From Bacillus sp. UNC41MFS5 (GTDB taxonomy: Bacteria > Bacillota > Bacilli > Bacillales_B > DSM-18226): a stretch of DNA of 64,000 nucleotides. Shown in pieces: positions 17,617 through 26,905 of the stretch; positions within the stretch are counted from its first letter, which is position 1; each line of letters starts with the position of its first letter. Under the pieces are notes generated by a model. It was not told the DNA's origin. It ran no database searches and saw only the letters and a list, made by a program, of their open reading frames with translations. The stretch is from positions 40,024 to 104,023 of the forward strand of contig NZ_JMLP01000019.1 in NCBI RefSeq assembly GCF_000686805.1. Direction: 5' to 3'. The position numbers and the translations under genes were made by a program.

Positions 17617-18456
17617 TTAAAGGTTTGCTGCTTTAAAGGTATCGCCTCCCTCGATGGTTCCATTTTTGAAGCCTTTATTGAACCAGCGTTTTCTTTGCTC
17701 AGAAGTTCCGTGTGTAAAGCTTTCCGGCACCACATAGCCCTGCGATTTTTTCTGGATATTATCATCACCCACAGCACTTGCTGCATTCACTGCCTCTTCA
17801 AGGTCGCCTTTCTCTAGGTAGCCTTTCCCTTGCGCGAAGTGGGCCCAAACACCCGCCAAGTAGTCCGCTTGCAATTCAAATCGAACCGAGTACTCATTAG
17901 AACGCTTCTGTGCCTGTGAAGCTTGGTCTCCAGTATGCAAGAGGGTCTGGACGTGGTGGCCTACTTCATGGGCAATGACGTACGCCATCGCAAAGTCCCC
18001 AGGCGCCTGGAATTTTTGTTTCAGTTCCTGATAAAAACTTAAGTCAATGTACAGTTTGTGGTCGCCAGGACAATAAAATGGTCCTACCGCCGAACTAGCT
18101 GATCCACAGGCAGACTGGACACTGCCGGTGTACAAAACAAGCTTAGGATTCTCGTATTGAAGCCCTTTCTTCTTGAATTCATCTGACCACACATCCTCTG
18201 TATCAGCAAGAACAACAGAAACAAAGTCCGCCAATTCCTTCTCCCCGGAGGATTCCTGATAAGGTGGAGGAGCTTGTGTGCCCGTATCAGAAGCCTGATT
18301 GTTGCCTAATAGATCTCCTGGATTTCCTCCGAGCAGCGTAAAGAGGAGAACAATAATAATACTGCCGATTCCCCCTCCAATCACGGTCTTGCCGCCCATT
18401 CCCATTCCTCTCCGGTCTTCAACGTTGGCGCTTTGCCGTCTTCCTTTCCATTTCAT
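17617..18456 (-). CDS. Neutral zinc metallopeptidase, YpfJ family, membrane anchored
   Basis: A 279-residue protein with a basic N-terminus (MKWKGRRQSANVEDRRG), one transmembrane helix (about 28-48, rich in Gly and Ile), a Gly/Pro linker and a metallopeptidase domain. The zinc motif is HEVGH in AYVIAHEVGHHVQ, followed downstream by ELQADYLAGVWAH, which supplies the third ligand. Cysteine-containing SACGSASSAVGPFYCPGD is typical of this family. ATG at 18456 has AAGGAGG 9 bp upstream; an upstream in-frame extension has none. Biological role is not established for the family. It is a single gene. Confidence 0.9.
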   Translation of the reverse strand: MKWKGRRQSANVEDRRGMGMGGKTVIGGGIGSIIIVLLFTLLGGNPGDLLGNNQASDTGTQAPPPYQESSGEKELADFVSVVLADTEDVWSDEFKKKGLQYENPKLVLYTGSVQSACGSASSAVGPFYCPGDHKLYIDLSFYQELKQKFQAPGDFAMAYVIAHEVGHHVQTLLHTGDQASQAQKRSNEYSVRFELQADYLAGVWAHFAQGKGYLEKGDLEEAVNAASAVGDDNIQKKSQGYVVPESFTHGTSEQRKRWFNKGFKNGTIEGGDTFKAANL

Positions 18457-18558
18457 TTTTTTACCTCCTTTAAAAAGCCAATTAACCTTGTTATACCCAC
18501 AATAGCGAAGATTAAATATGTATATATTTTGGAAATTGTTAACTAAATAGCCGTGCGA

Positions 18559-18598
18559 ATACAAAACGGCCCCCAAATTCCGGGAGCCGTTTTGTATT
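18559..18598 (-). terminator. Terminator of S9 peptidase gene
   Basis: A stem of about 17 bp with one mismatch (AATACAAAACGGC core) and a short loop; on the minus strand it ends in TTTTGTATT. It lies 85 bp past the S9 peptidase stop. Confidence 0.75.
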
Positions 18599-18682
18599 TC
18601 ACCTATTGATGTTCCATTTTAACTAGATGTATGCGGAATTTCAGTACTGTCCCACTACAGTTGTGCCATTTACATCCTTGAG

Positions 18683-20482
18683 TTAGGATCCATTACCAAG
18701 ATAACGATCGAGAAACCTTACCATTTCCTTATAGGCAGTAATCTTATTTTTTTGTTTTACGATGGAATGGCCTTCATCCTCGAAGCGAATAAAGTCAACT
18801 GAGTGATTTCGTTTCTTTAGTTTATCGACTATTTGCTCAGATTCTTTTATGTGGACACGCGGATCGCCCTTCCCATGAATAACTAATAATGGGGTGGTAA
18901 TTCGATCTGAATAATTCAATGGATCAATACGATCAAAAAATTCTCCGTCTCGTTCGATTGTTCCATATTCGCTCTCCCTGTGCTTCTTACGCCATGGACT
19001 TGTTGTTTGAAGGAACGTTCTTAGGCTGGACATTCCCACAATATCGATAGCAGCAGCCCAAAGATGTGGATAGTGACTGATGGCAGCAAGCACCATAAAC
19101 CCGCCATAGCTTCCCCCCATGATCGCGATCTTTTTAGAATCTATATTCCCATTCACCTTTAGCCATTCCACTAAAAAAATGAGATCTTTAACTGCGTCCA
19201 TTCTTTTTCGAACATCATCCAAATGTGTATACCTTTTTCCGTAACCTGTACTTCCCCGAATGTTTGGTGTACACACGGCATAACCCTGGTTAAGTAAATA
19301 CTGCTGAACTGGATTGTATACCGCACGCGCTTGACTCTCCGGCCCGCCATGGATGTAAATAACAACTGGAAGTTTTTCAGTTGTATCTTTCGGTTTCGAA
19401 TAAAAGGCAGGAATTTCGAGGTGATCAAAAGAACGAAAGGTTATAAGTTCCGGCTCCACTAATTTCTTTTCCAATACTGGAGAGCGGGATACATATGTAA
19501 GCCTCTCCGCCTGAATGGTCTTTAGGTCAAGTTCCCATATATCCGAGGGATTTGCTGCCCCCTTAAAGACATAGGCTAGTTTTTGGCTATCTGGGGAAAA
19601 TTTTAAATTTGATATGACTCCGATTGGAGTTTTCCACGTATAAAGGTAACTTCGATTAATATCTAAAAGTACCCCCTTGGAAATTCCTCCCTCATTTATC
19701 GAAAAAGCTAACAAATTTTTATCATTATTCATTGTTAAATCCTCAAAATCCCATTTCCCTAGCTCTAGCCACTCGAGATGTTTGGTTTTTATATTTATAA
19801 GAGCAAGCCCATAGAATTCTTTGTCTTTATTCGATAATACATATAGATGGTCCGCATCCTTATTAAAATGAGCGTCTCTAAAACTAGCTTCCCCTGTATG
19901 TTCTGTTAACCAATTTATAGCCCCTGTTGAAAGGTCGATGATGCCCAAATCATTATCTAAAGGGGAATTTATCCTCTGGAATAAAATGGATTTACCGTCA
20001 GGAGACCATTTAACCGCTGAAAATACCCCATCTCCAGCATTCAAAAGACGAATATCCAACGATTCTAGATTTTGAATATGAATATCAAAAAAAGCTGGAT
20101 TTCGGCGATTACTCGACCAGGCGATCCATTTTCCATCTGGAGAACTTCCGCCAAAACGGTGTATATGGTCTGGTGAGTTTGTTAACTCAATTAGTTTTCC
20201 TTCTTCCTTAAGTAAGTACAATTGCTGATTTTCATCCCCGCCAACATCCATGCCAATAATCAAATTAGATTTGCCATTTAGATAGCTAATAAAGGTGATT
20301 CTTTCTTTTGTAAAGGTGGTTTGGACAGGCCATCCACCACTCCCTTCCCCTAGATTCAATTCCCAAACTTGTGGCAAACCAGTATAGTCAGCGATAAAGC
20401 TTATCTTTTGACCAATTGGATCGTAGACTGGATTTTGGGCAAAACGAACATGTAAATACGGTTCTATATCAATCGTTGCCAT
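18683..20482 (-). CDS. S9 family serine peptidase (acylaminoacyl/oligopeptidase type)
   Basis: A 599-residue cytoplasmic protein without signal peptide. The N-terminal two-thirds (to about residue 340) is a beta-propeller with TolB-like repeats (SPDGKWIAWSSNRRN, WSPDGKSILFQR, FSPDSQKLAYVF). The C-terminal alpha/beta hydrolase has YIHGGPESQ (oxyanion region), nucleophile Ser in GGSYGGFM, acid Asp in VIHGKGDPRV and His in DEGHSI. It cleaves short peptides. ATG at 20482 gives a 6-bp spacing from GGATGGGGG, better than the ATG two codons upstream. Upstream, AATCATT/AATGATT arms (about 20537-20557) could be an operator. Confidence 0.9.
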   Translation of the reverse strand: MATIDIEPYLHVRFAQNPVYDPIGQKISFIADYTGLPQVWELNLGEGSGGWPVQTTFTKERITFISYLNGKSNLIIGMDVGGDENQQLYLLKEEGKLIELTNSPDHIHRFGGSSPDGKWIAWSSNRRNPAFFDIHIQNLESLDIRLLNAGDGVFSAVKWSPDGKSILFQRINSPLDNDLGIIDLSTGAINWLTEHTGEASFRDAHFNKDADHLYVLSNKDKEFYGLALINIKTKHLEWLELGKWDFEDLTMNNDKNLLAFSINEGGISKGVLLDINRSYLYTWKTPIGVISNLKFSPDSQKLAYVFKGAANPSDIWELDLKTIQAERLTYVSRSPVLEKKLVEPELITFRSFDHLEIPAFYSKPKDTTEKLPVVIYIHGGPESQARAVYNPVQQYLLNQGYAVCTPNIRGSTGYGKRYTHLDDVRKRMDAVKDLIFLVEWLKVNGNIDSKKIAIMGGSYGGFMVLAAISHYPHLWAAAIDIVGMSSLRTFLQTTSPWRKKHRESEYGTIERDGEFFDRIDPLNYSDRITTPLLVIHGKGDPRVHIKESEQIVDKLKKRNHSVDFIRFEDEGHSIVKQKNKITAYKEMVRFLDRYLGNGS

Positions 20483-20692
20483 AAACATCCCCCATCCAAT
20501 TCATGCATTTTTTGTAACACTCAGGTGAATTTGAATCATTAAGCAGGATTCATGAATGATTTTATCCATATTAATTTTCGTCATTCTATCCAATCAATTA
20601 TATTTACAACCCATTCATTTTATTCTAAATGGCTAGAGCTCTGTTGAATGGTGCCTATAAAAGATGAACTTTAGATATCAATTTCTCCAAAA

Positions 20693-20747
20693 AATATTGA
20701 CAATTACCAATTTGAATATTGACAATTGTCTGAAAAATAGAGAGAAT
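20693..20747 (+). promoter_or_regulatory. Promoter and likely autoregulatory operator of LacI-family gene
   Basis: AATATTGACAATT occurs twice as direct repeats exactly 22 bp apart (20693 and 20715), two helical turns. The second contains TTGACA as a -35 with GAGAAT 17 bp later, and overlaps the perfect 10-bp palindrome GACAATTGTC (20721-20730). A palindrome over the -35 fits LacI-type repression, probably of the whole operon. The binding protein is inferred. Confidence 0.6.
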
Positions 20748-20783
20748 GAACGCGTGTACATTTTTAAGTCATGAGGTGATAAC

Positions 20784-21806
20784 TTGGCTAATCGAAAGGA
20801 TGTGGCAAAATTAGCCGGCGTATCTGAAGCCACCGTTTCACGAGTATTTAATAATATTGGACCCTTGCGTATGGAAACAAAACAAAAGGTTATGCAAGCA
20901 GCCCAACAACTAAACTACCATCCTAATGCGATTGCACAAAGCTTTGCACGTGGGAAAAGTAGCAACATTGGCGTCATTGTTCCTTATTTTCAAAAGGTTA
21001 ACTTAATGACTACTCATTATTTCTCAGGGCTCCTAAGCGGAATCGGTACAAAGCTTGGTGAGTTTGGGTATGGTTTGCTTCTATTATTTCAATCCCCTGA
21101 TGAGCCGAAAGATTATGTGAAGCTTTTTCATACTCAGAAGGTGGATGGTTGCATCATCCTCGGTTCCAAGGAAGTTCCCGGTGAAGTGGAAGCACTTGAA
21201 AAATTACACCAATTGCAACTCCCTTATTGTCTAGTGAATCAAACTTTTTCAGGCTATCCCTTTCATTCCATTGGCGCAGATCACCTAGATGGTAGTTTAC
21301 AAGCCGTTTCATCCCTGTTAATGAAGGACTATGAACAAATTATCTTTTTAAATGGACCAACTGAATTTTCAAATAGTCTCGAACGGTTAAAAGGTTATCA
21401 AACTGCCCTCACGAATGCAGGTTTTTCCTACAATCCTACGTTAGTTTTTCAAGGTAATTACAGCCGGAAAAGTGGGTTTCAAGCGGCTGCAGAAATAGCT
21501 CCAATGATGACAGAAATCAATGCTATTTTTGCCGGAAATGACCGGATGGCTATTGGTCTTATGCAAGGATTGGGTGAACTAGGCTACCAAGCAGGACGCG
21601 ATTATGCTCTCATTGGTTATGATGACTCTGAAATTTCAAGAATGACTTCCCCGCCGCTTAGCACCGTTCAAGTCCCGCTTTTTGATATGGGGCAATTGGC
21701 AGCTGAGAAGGTTCTTCAATTGATTTCACAAGAGATCATGGAGGACATTAATGAAAGTTTGCCGGTAACCTTTATTGAACGAGCATCATCACAACTACAT
21801 AAATAA
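20784..21806 (+). CDS. LacI family transcriptional regulator
   Basis: A 340-residue regulator. The N-terminal helix-turn-helix and hinge read DVAKLAGVSEATVSRVF and LNYHPNAIAQSFARG; residues about 60-330 are the periplasmic-binding-protein-like sensor with FAGNDRMAIGLMQGL and SPPLSTVQVP. Start is TTG, 3 bp after GAGGTGATAAC. It is the first gene of an operon with two sugar-type dehydrogenases and a ThuA-like protein, so it probably controls their expression in response to a sugar or inositol-like compound. The effector is unknown. Confidence 0.9.
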   Translation: MANRKDVAKLAGVSEATVSRVFNNIGPLRMETKQKVMQAAQQLNYHPNAIAQSFARGKSSNIGVIVPYFQKVNLMTTHYFSGLLSGIGTKLGEFGYGLLLLFQSPDEPKDYVKLFHTQKVDGCIILGSKEVPGEVEALEKLHQLQLPYCLVNQTFSGYPFHSIGADHLDGSLQAVSSLLMKDYEQIIFLNGPTEFSNSLERLKGYQTALTNAGFSYNPTLVFQGNYSRKSGFQAAAEIAPMMTEINAIFAGNDRMAIGLMQGLGELGYQAGRDYALIGYDDSEISRMTSPPLSTVQVPLFDMGQLAAEKVLQLISQEIMEDINESLPVTFIERASSQLHK

Positions 21807-21823
21807 GAAAAGGAGATGAACTG

Positions 21824-22984
21824 ATGGAAACAGTTAAAATTGGAATGGTCGGCTACAAATTTATGGGTAAAGCCCACAGTCATGCTTACCGGGATCTCCC
21901 CCTTTTCTTTCCATATACGACTCATCCTGAAATGAAGGTGATTTGTGGTCGTGACCAAGACGCTGTTGCTGTGGCAGCCAAGCAATTCGGGTGGGAGGAA
22001 TATACAACTGACTGGAAAAGTCTTTTACAAAGAGAGGATGTCGATTTAATCGATATCAATGCACCAAGTGATGTACATAAAGAAATAACAATTGCAGCCG
22101 CCCAAGCAGGTAAACATGTTTTTTGCGAAAAACCGTTAGCGCTTACACTGAAGGATTCTAGAGAAATGCTCGAAGTTGTTGAGGCAGCTGGAATTAAGCA
22201 TATGGTTGGCTTTAATTATCGCTTTGCTCCTGCTGTCATGCTGGCTAAAAAGCTACTTGACGAAGGTAAGTTTGGAGAAATCTATCATTTCCGCGCTTGG
22301 TTTTTGCAGGATTGGCTCGTCGATCCCAACTTCCCGCTCACCTGGAGACTTCAGAAGGATATCGCTGGTTCAGGTTCTCATGGAGATCTCGGGGCCCATC
22401 TTATCGACCTGGCCCACTTCCTCATCGGAGATGTTACTGAGGTAATTGGGATGAATGATACCTTTATTAAGGAACGACCTCTTTCTACTCAGATGACTGG
22501 TTTATCTGCGAAAGGAAGTGAGAGTGCTGAAAAAGGCGAGGTCACGGTTGATGATGCGACCCTATTCCTAGCACGTTTCGCTAACGGTGCTTTAGGCAGC
22601 TTTGAAGCGACACGTTTTGCCACTGGACATCGCTGCAAGAATTCCTTTGAAATTAACGGCAGTAAAGGAAGCGTCATCTTCGACTTTGAACGCATGAATG
22701 AGCTGCAGGTCTATTTCACTGATGATAGAGATGATGTTCAAGGATTCCGCCGGGTATTAGCGACAGACCCTTCCCACGCTTATGCCGAGAACTGGTGGCC
22801 GCCAGGACATACAATTGGTTATGAGCATACGTTTATTCATGAAATGGTTGAGTTAATGGAAGCTATCCGTGAAGATCGGCAGCCCGTTCCTAATTTCCTA
22901 GATGGCGTCAAATGTCAAGAAGTTTTGGAAGCGGTTGATTTATCAATCAAAAAACGCCAATGGATGCGAATTTCAGACGTCTAA
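21824..22984 (+). CDS. Gfo/Idh/MocA family oxidoreductase
   Basis: A 386-residue NAD(P)-dependent dehydrogenase. The N-terminal Rossmann loop is MVGYKFMGKAHSHAY, an atypical spacing seen in some family members, and the EKP motif with the catalytic-region lysine is FCEKPLAL. The C-terminal domain supplies HGDLGAHLIDLAHFL, with the conserved Asp and His near the substrate. Such enzymes oxidise sugars or inositols. AAGGAGATG lies 5 bp before the ATG, and the gap to the LacI gene is 17 bp. It probably works in one pathway with the ThuA-like protein and the second dehydrogenase. The substrate is unknown. Confidence 0.9.
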   Translation: METVKIGMVGYKFMGKAHSHAYRDLPLFFPYTTHPEMKVICGRDQDAVAVAAKQFGWEEYTTDWKSLLQREDVDLIDINAPSDVHKEITIAAAQAGKHVFCEKPLALTLKDSREMLEVVEAAGIKHMVGFNYRFAPAVMLAKKLLDEGKFGEIYHFRAWFLQDWLVDPNFPLTWRLQKDIAGSGSHGDLGAHLIDLAHFLIGDVTEVIGMNDTFIKERPLSTQMTGLSAKGSESAEKGEVTVDDATLFLARFANGALGSFEATRFATGHRCKNSFEINGSKGSVIFDFERMNELQVYFTDDRDDVQGFRRVLATDPSHAYAENWWPPGHTIGYEHTFIHEMVELMEAIREDRQPVPNFLDGVKCQEVLEAVDLSIKKRQWMRISDV

Positions 22985-23010
22985 AAAATTTGAAAAGGAG
23001 TGCTTCCATA

Positions 23011-23748
23011 ATGAAGAAAAAGGCATTGATTGTATGGGGCGGATGGGACGGTCATCAACCGGAGCAAGTGGCAGATATATTTAAAGGTATCCTTGAGGAA
23101 GAAAACTTTCAAGTAGAGGTTTCCAATACACTTGATTCTTATGCAGATCCAGATAAGCTAAAAAATCTGGATTTAATCATCCCCCACTGGACCATGGGGG
23201 CAATCGAACAAAAGTATGTCCAAAATATATCCGAAGCTGTCATTCAAGGTGTGGGGTTAGCTGGATGCCACGGAGGTATGTGTGACTCTTTCCGCAATAA
23301 TGTGGACTGGCAATTTATGACGGGCGGAAATTGGGTCGCACATCCTGGAAATGACGGTGTGGAATATATGGTAAACATCAAGCATTCGACCAGTCCGCTC
23401 TTAGAGGGTCTTGCTGATTTTAAAGTTGTCAGCGAACAATATTACCTTCATTATGATCCTGCTGTGGAAGTGTTAGCTGCTACTCGCTTCCCTAATGTTA
23501 ACGGCCCACATGCTGCCAATAAACCAGTTGATATGCCTGTGGTCTGGACAAAACACTGGGGCCAAGGAAATGTATTTTATAGTTCATTAGGCCATCAAGC
23601 GAATATTATCACCATGCCAGAGGTTTCCCGTATAATGCGCCGAGGATTTATGTGGGCTGCTGAAGGAAGGAAACGATCTGAAGAATTAGGTGCAGCATCT
23701 ATCTATGGAAATGCAGGGACGTACACAGGAATGGGGGATAGCCAGTAA
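23011..23748 (+). CDS. ThuA-like (GATase-fold) protein
   Basis: A 245-residue protein covering one ThuA domain: ALIVWGGWDGHQPEQVADIF at the start, VGLAGCHGGMCDSFRNN around the nucleophile-elbow position, and MPVVWTKHWGQGNVFYSSLGH near the end. ThuA-type proteins take part in trehalose and related sugar use in rhizobia; the chemistry is not settled. ATG at 23011 has AAAAGGAG 10 bp upstream; an in-frame earlier start overlaps the preceding gene and lacks a ribosome site. Lying between two Gfo/Idh dehydrogenases is a recurrent arrangement for this family and supports a sugar-oxidation pathway. Confidence 0.88.
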   Translation: MKKKALIVWGGWDGHQPEQVADIFKGILEEENFQVEVSNTLDSYADPDKLKNLDLIIPHWTMGAIEQKYVQNISEAVIQGVGLAGCHGGMCDSFRNNVDWQFMTGGNWVAHPGNDGVEYMVNIKHSTSPLLEGLADFKVVSEQYYLHYDPAVEVLAATRFPNVNGPHAANKPVDMPVVWTKHWGQGNVFYSSLGHQANIITMPEVSRIMRRGFMWAAEGRKRSEELGAASIYGNAGTYTGMGDSQ

Positions 23749-23800
23749 TTAGCCGCTTGACCTTTCGGAGACAAAGATTATTAAAATGGAGGAACTAGTC

Positions 23801-24898
23801 ATGAAAAAGCTTAAAGTCGGTATCATTGGTTGCGGAAATATTAGTTCTATTTATTTGGAAAATTGTCCGAAGTTCCCCCACCTAGCCCTTGTTGCCTGTG
23901 CTGACCTAGATGAACCACGTGCCCAAGCTCAAGCTGAAAAATTCGGTATTCCAAAAGCTTATTCCGTCGAAGAGCTGCTTTCTGATCCAGAGATTGAACT
24001 CGTAATTAATTTAACGATTCCAAAAGCTCATGCGGCTGTTTGCATCCAAGCCCTTGAAGCAGGAAAGCATGTTTATACAGAAAAACCACTAGCCATTACT
24101 CGCGAAGAAGGAAAACAAATTTTAGAAACAGCCAAGAGGAAAAACCTCCTCGTCGGGAGTGCACCCGACACCTTCTTAGGTGCTGGTATTCAAACAGCCA
24201 TCCATTTAGTTGAACAAGGTGAAATTGGTGTCCCTGTTGGTGCTTCTGCCTTCATGATTTGCCGTGGACATGAACATTGGCATCCAGATCCTGCCTTCTA
24301 CTATGATATCGGCGGCGGACCCATGTTTGATATGGGACCCTATTATTTAACAGCATTAGTCGCTTTATTAGGACCAATTAAACGAATTTCTGGATCCGCG
24401 CGTATTAGTTATCCAGAACGAACTGTGTTGAGTCAACCGAGAGCTGGAACCAAGATTCACGTCTCTACCCCTACTCATCTATCTGGTGTGATCGATTTTG
24501 CCTCAGGTGTCATTGGAACCATTACAACAAGCTTTGATGCCTTTGGCGGAACATCCCTTCCACCTATCGAAATCTATGGCAGTGAAGGTACTTTACTCGT
24601 TCCTGATCCAAATACGTTTGGCGGTCCTGTTCGGATAAGAAAACGTGATGAGAAGGATTTCGCAGAAGTCCCGCTTACTTTTGGGTTCACCCAAAACAGC
24701 AGAGGGCTTGGTGTCGCTGATATGGCAAAAGCGATTCTCGAAAGCGGCAACTATCGAGCAAATGGCGAATTAGCGTACCATGTTTTAGAAGCGATGCACG
24801 GACTTCTTGAATCATCGGAAAAGGGAACACACTATATCATGGAAAGCACCTGTGACAGGCCTGAATCTGCGTCTGAAGTATTACAGTTTTCTAAGTAA
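23801..24898 (+). CDS. Gfo/Idh/MocA family oxidoreductase
   Basis: A 365-residue dehydrogenase with the classic NAD(P) loop VGIIGCGNIS, EKP motif VYTEKPLAI and the C-terminal GGGPMFDMGPYYLTAL with the conserved Asp. It is only distantly similar to the other dehydrogenase of this operon, so it should act on a different substrate or step. ATG at 23801 has TGGAGG 8 bp upstream, which rules against a start 15 bp earlier. It is the last gene of the LacI, Gfo/Idh, ThuA, Gfo/Idh operon. No sugar transporter is linked, so uptake must come from elsewhere. Confidence 0.9.
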   Translation: MKKLKVGIIGCGNISSIYLENCPKFPHLALVACADLDEPRAQAQAEKFGIPKAYSVEELLSDPEIELVINLTIPKAHAAVCIQALEAGKHVYTEKPLAITREEGKQILETAKRKNLLVGSAPDTFLGAGIQTAIHLVEQGEIGVPVGASAFMICRGHEHWHPDPAFYYDIGGGPMFDMGPYYLTALVALLGPIKRISGSARISYPERTVLSQPRAGTKIHVSTPTHLSGVIDFASGVIGTITTSFDAFGGTSLPPIEIYGSEGTLLVPDPNTFGGPVRIRKRDEKDFAEVPLTFGFTQNSRGLGVADMAKAILESGNYRANGELAYHVLEAMHGLLESSEKGTHYIMESTCDRPESASEVLQFSK

Positions 24899-24941
24899 TT
24901 TTAGATTGCTTACCTCCCTGTTTAATTTATCTCGAAAAAAT

Positions 24942-24975
24942 AAGGGTCTCCTTTTCGATAGGGAGGCTCTTTCCT
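24942..24975 (+). terminator. Weak terminator after LacI-Gfo/Idh operon
   Basis: AAGGGTCTCC pairs with GGAGGCTCTT (two G-U pairs) around a 10-nt loop and is followed by a T-rich stretch, 43 bp after the stop. Confidence 0.5.
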
Positions 24976-25090
24976 TTTCACTCCATAACCCAATAATTAA
25001 CTGAAAATTCACAAAAATGTAAAGCAGATTTAACAATCCTTCTTTAAGCTAAAGAAGTAACCAACTAGAGGATTTGGAGGCGAGAAACGA

Positions 25091-26728
25091 GTGAGAGAAA
25101 CATTGAATAGGAACGTATTGAAAAAAGCAGTAACTGCTTTAGTTCTTACGACTACCTTAGCTGCGGGCATTGTTATGGCCTCCGGGGAACCGGAGACATC
25201 AGGCGTACCCAATAACACCGAGATTACTAAGAACCGTTTCATTCAAGTGCAATTACTCGGCGTAAACGATTTGCACGGACAATTAAATATCACCCGCAAA
25301 TTTAACCGAAGGGACGTGGGCAGTGTTGAGTATCTAGCTGCCTATTTGAAGCAAAAGAAAGCTGAAAACAAAAATACCCTTTTGGTTCATGCAGGTGACA
25401 TGGTTGGAGCAAGTGCACCCATCTCCTCGCTTCTGCAAGACGAACCAACGATTAAAGTATTAAACACAATTGGCTTTGACGTAGGAACCCCAGGTAATCA
25501 TGAATTTGATCACGGCGTGAAAGAAATGATGAGGTTGATCCATGGAGGGTACAATCTCAAAACAGGATTTTTTGATGGTGCTCAATTCCCCTATATATGT
25601 GCTAATGTAATTGATGTAAAAACACGGAAACCTCTCCTCCCTCCCTATAAAATAATCAATCTGAATGGCATTTCTATCGGATTTATTGGCATTGTATTGA
25701 ACGAAACACCCACGATGGTTAATTTGAAAGGAATAAAAGGGGTAAAATTCATTGATGAAGTGAAAGCCATTAATAAATCGGTGGCACAACTTAAGAAGCA
25801 AGGTGTGAAAGCTATCGTCATACTGGCGCATAATGACGGCAGGCAGTCCACTCCAAACGGTGCTGCTACTGGAGAAATCGTCAAAATGGCTAAAAGGGTA
25901 GACAATGAAGTGGACGTGATGTTTGCTGGTCATAGCCATACCTATCTTAATACGGAAGTAGATGGAAAGCTGCTTGTTCAAGCTTATTCCTACGGAATGG
26001 CGTTCTCCGCCGTCAACTTGGAGATTGATCCGGTAACGAAAGATATCGTGAACAAAAAGGCGCAAATTGTCATTACCTATCAGGACGCTATCAAACCGGA
26101 TAAGGAAATCAAGGAAATGGTGGAAATGTACGAAGCTGAAGTTGCTTCCTATGTTAGAGAAGTCGTTGGAACGGCTGCAAACGACATTTCCAGCAATCGA
26201 AACGAAAACGGTGAATCAGCCTTGGGCAATCTGATTGCCGATTCGCAGCGAAATGCCATGAATTCTGATTTCTCTTTTGTGAACCCAGGTGGAATTCGGG
26301 CAGACCTACATGAAGGAGAAGTAACCATTGAGGATTTGTTAACCATTCAACCGTTTAAACGCAAACTCGTTAAAATGACGTTGACCGGCGACCAAGTCCG
26401 CAGCCTTTTAAATCAGCAATGGCAGACGGACAAAGTGAGAATGCTGCAACTTTCCGGTTTAAAATACACTTGGGACGGAACAAAACCTGCGGGAAATAAA
26501 GTGAACGATATTTTTACTACTGACGGGACCGCGATTGATCCAAAAGCAAGATACACAGTTACGGTAAACGACTACTTGTCAGACGGCGGGGACAATTTCA
26601 CCGTCTTACTTAAAGGGACAAAAAAAGTCATAGGTCCAGTTGACATAGATGTATTTAAAACATACGTAAAGCAACTTAAGCAACCGTTTACCTCTTCGAT
26701 CGAGGGCCGAATAAAAAAAATTCATTAG
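25091..26728 (+). CDS. Secreted 5'-nucleotidase/metallophosphatase
   Basis: A 545-residue protein with a signal peptide (about 1-30). The N-terminal metallophosphatase domain has the metal-ligand blocks GVNDLHGQL, HAGDMVGAS, GTPGNHEFDHG and FAGHSHTYL; the C-terminal 5'-nucleotidase domain has FVNPGGIRADL and YLSDGGDNF. UshA/YfkN-type enzymes remove phosphate from extracellular nucleotides so that nucleoside and phosphate can be taken up. Start is GTG with TTGGAGG 9 bp upstream. There is no LPXTG or other anchor at the C-terminus, so it is probably released. A strong terminator follows and the gene is monocistronic. Confidence 0.92.
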   Translation: MRETLNRNVLKKAVTALVLTTTLAAGIVMASGEPETSGVPNNTEITKNRFIQVQLLGVNDLHGQLNITRKFNRRDVGSVEYLAAYLKQKKAENKNTLLVHAGDMVGASAPISSLLQDEPTIKVLNTIGFDVGTPGNHEFDHGVKEMMRLIHGGYNLKTGFFDGAQFPYICANVIDVKTRKPLLPPYKIINLNGISIGFIGIVLNETPTMVNLKGIKGVKFIDEVKAINKSVAQLKKQGVKAIVILAHNDGRQSTPNGAATGEIVKMAKRVDNEVDVMFAGHSHTYLNTEVDGKLLVQAYSYGMAFSAVNLEIDPVTKDIVNKKAQIVITYQDAIKPDKEIKEMVEMYEAEVASYVREVVGTAANDISSNRNENGESALGNLIADSQRNAMNSDFSFVNPGGIRADLHEGEVTIEDLLTIQPFKRKLVKMTLTGDQVRSLLNQQWQTDKVRMLQLSGLKYTWDGTKPAGNKVNDIFTTDGTAIDPKARYTVTVNDYLSDGGDNFTVLLKGTKKVIGPVDIDVFKTYVKQLKQPFTSSIEGRIKKIH

Positions 26729-26810
26729 CCAAGCAATATGAATTATCATATAGAAATTTTCTACCTTTTGAAGAAAAAATTAAGCAAAATTCTAGTGCAA
26801 AGAATATTGA

Positions 26811-26841
26811 ACGAGACGGCTGCAGCCGTCTCGTTTCCCTT
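26811..26841 (+). terminator. Terminator of 5'-nucleotidase gene, perfect palindrome
   Basis: A 24-bp perfect palindrome (ACGAGACGGCTG and complement) followed by a T-rich tail, between converging genes. It may also stop the minus-strand bacteriocin operon. Confidence 0.8.
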
Positions 26842-26905
26842 TTTGCTATTTAGAAATAAGCTAGAGTTAAATGGTGTTTTCCAAGGTCCGGTTTAATAAA
26901 TCTGC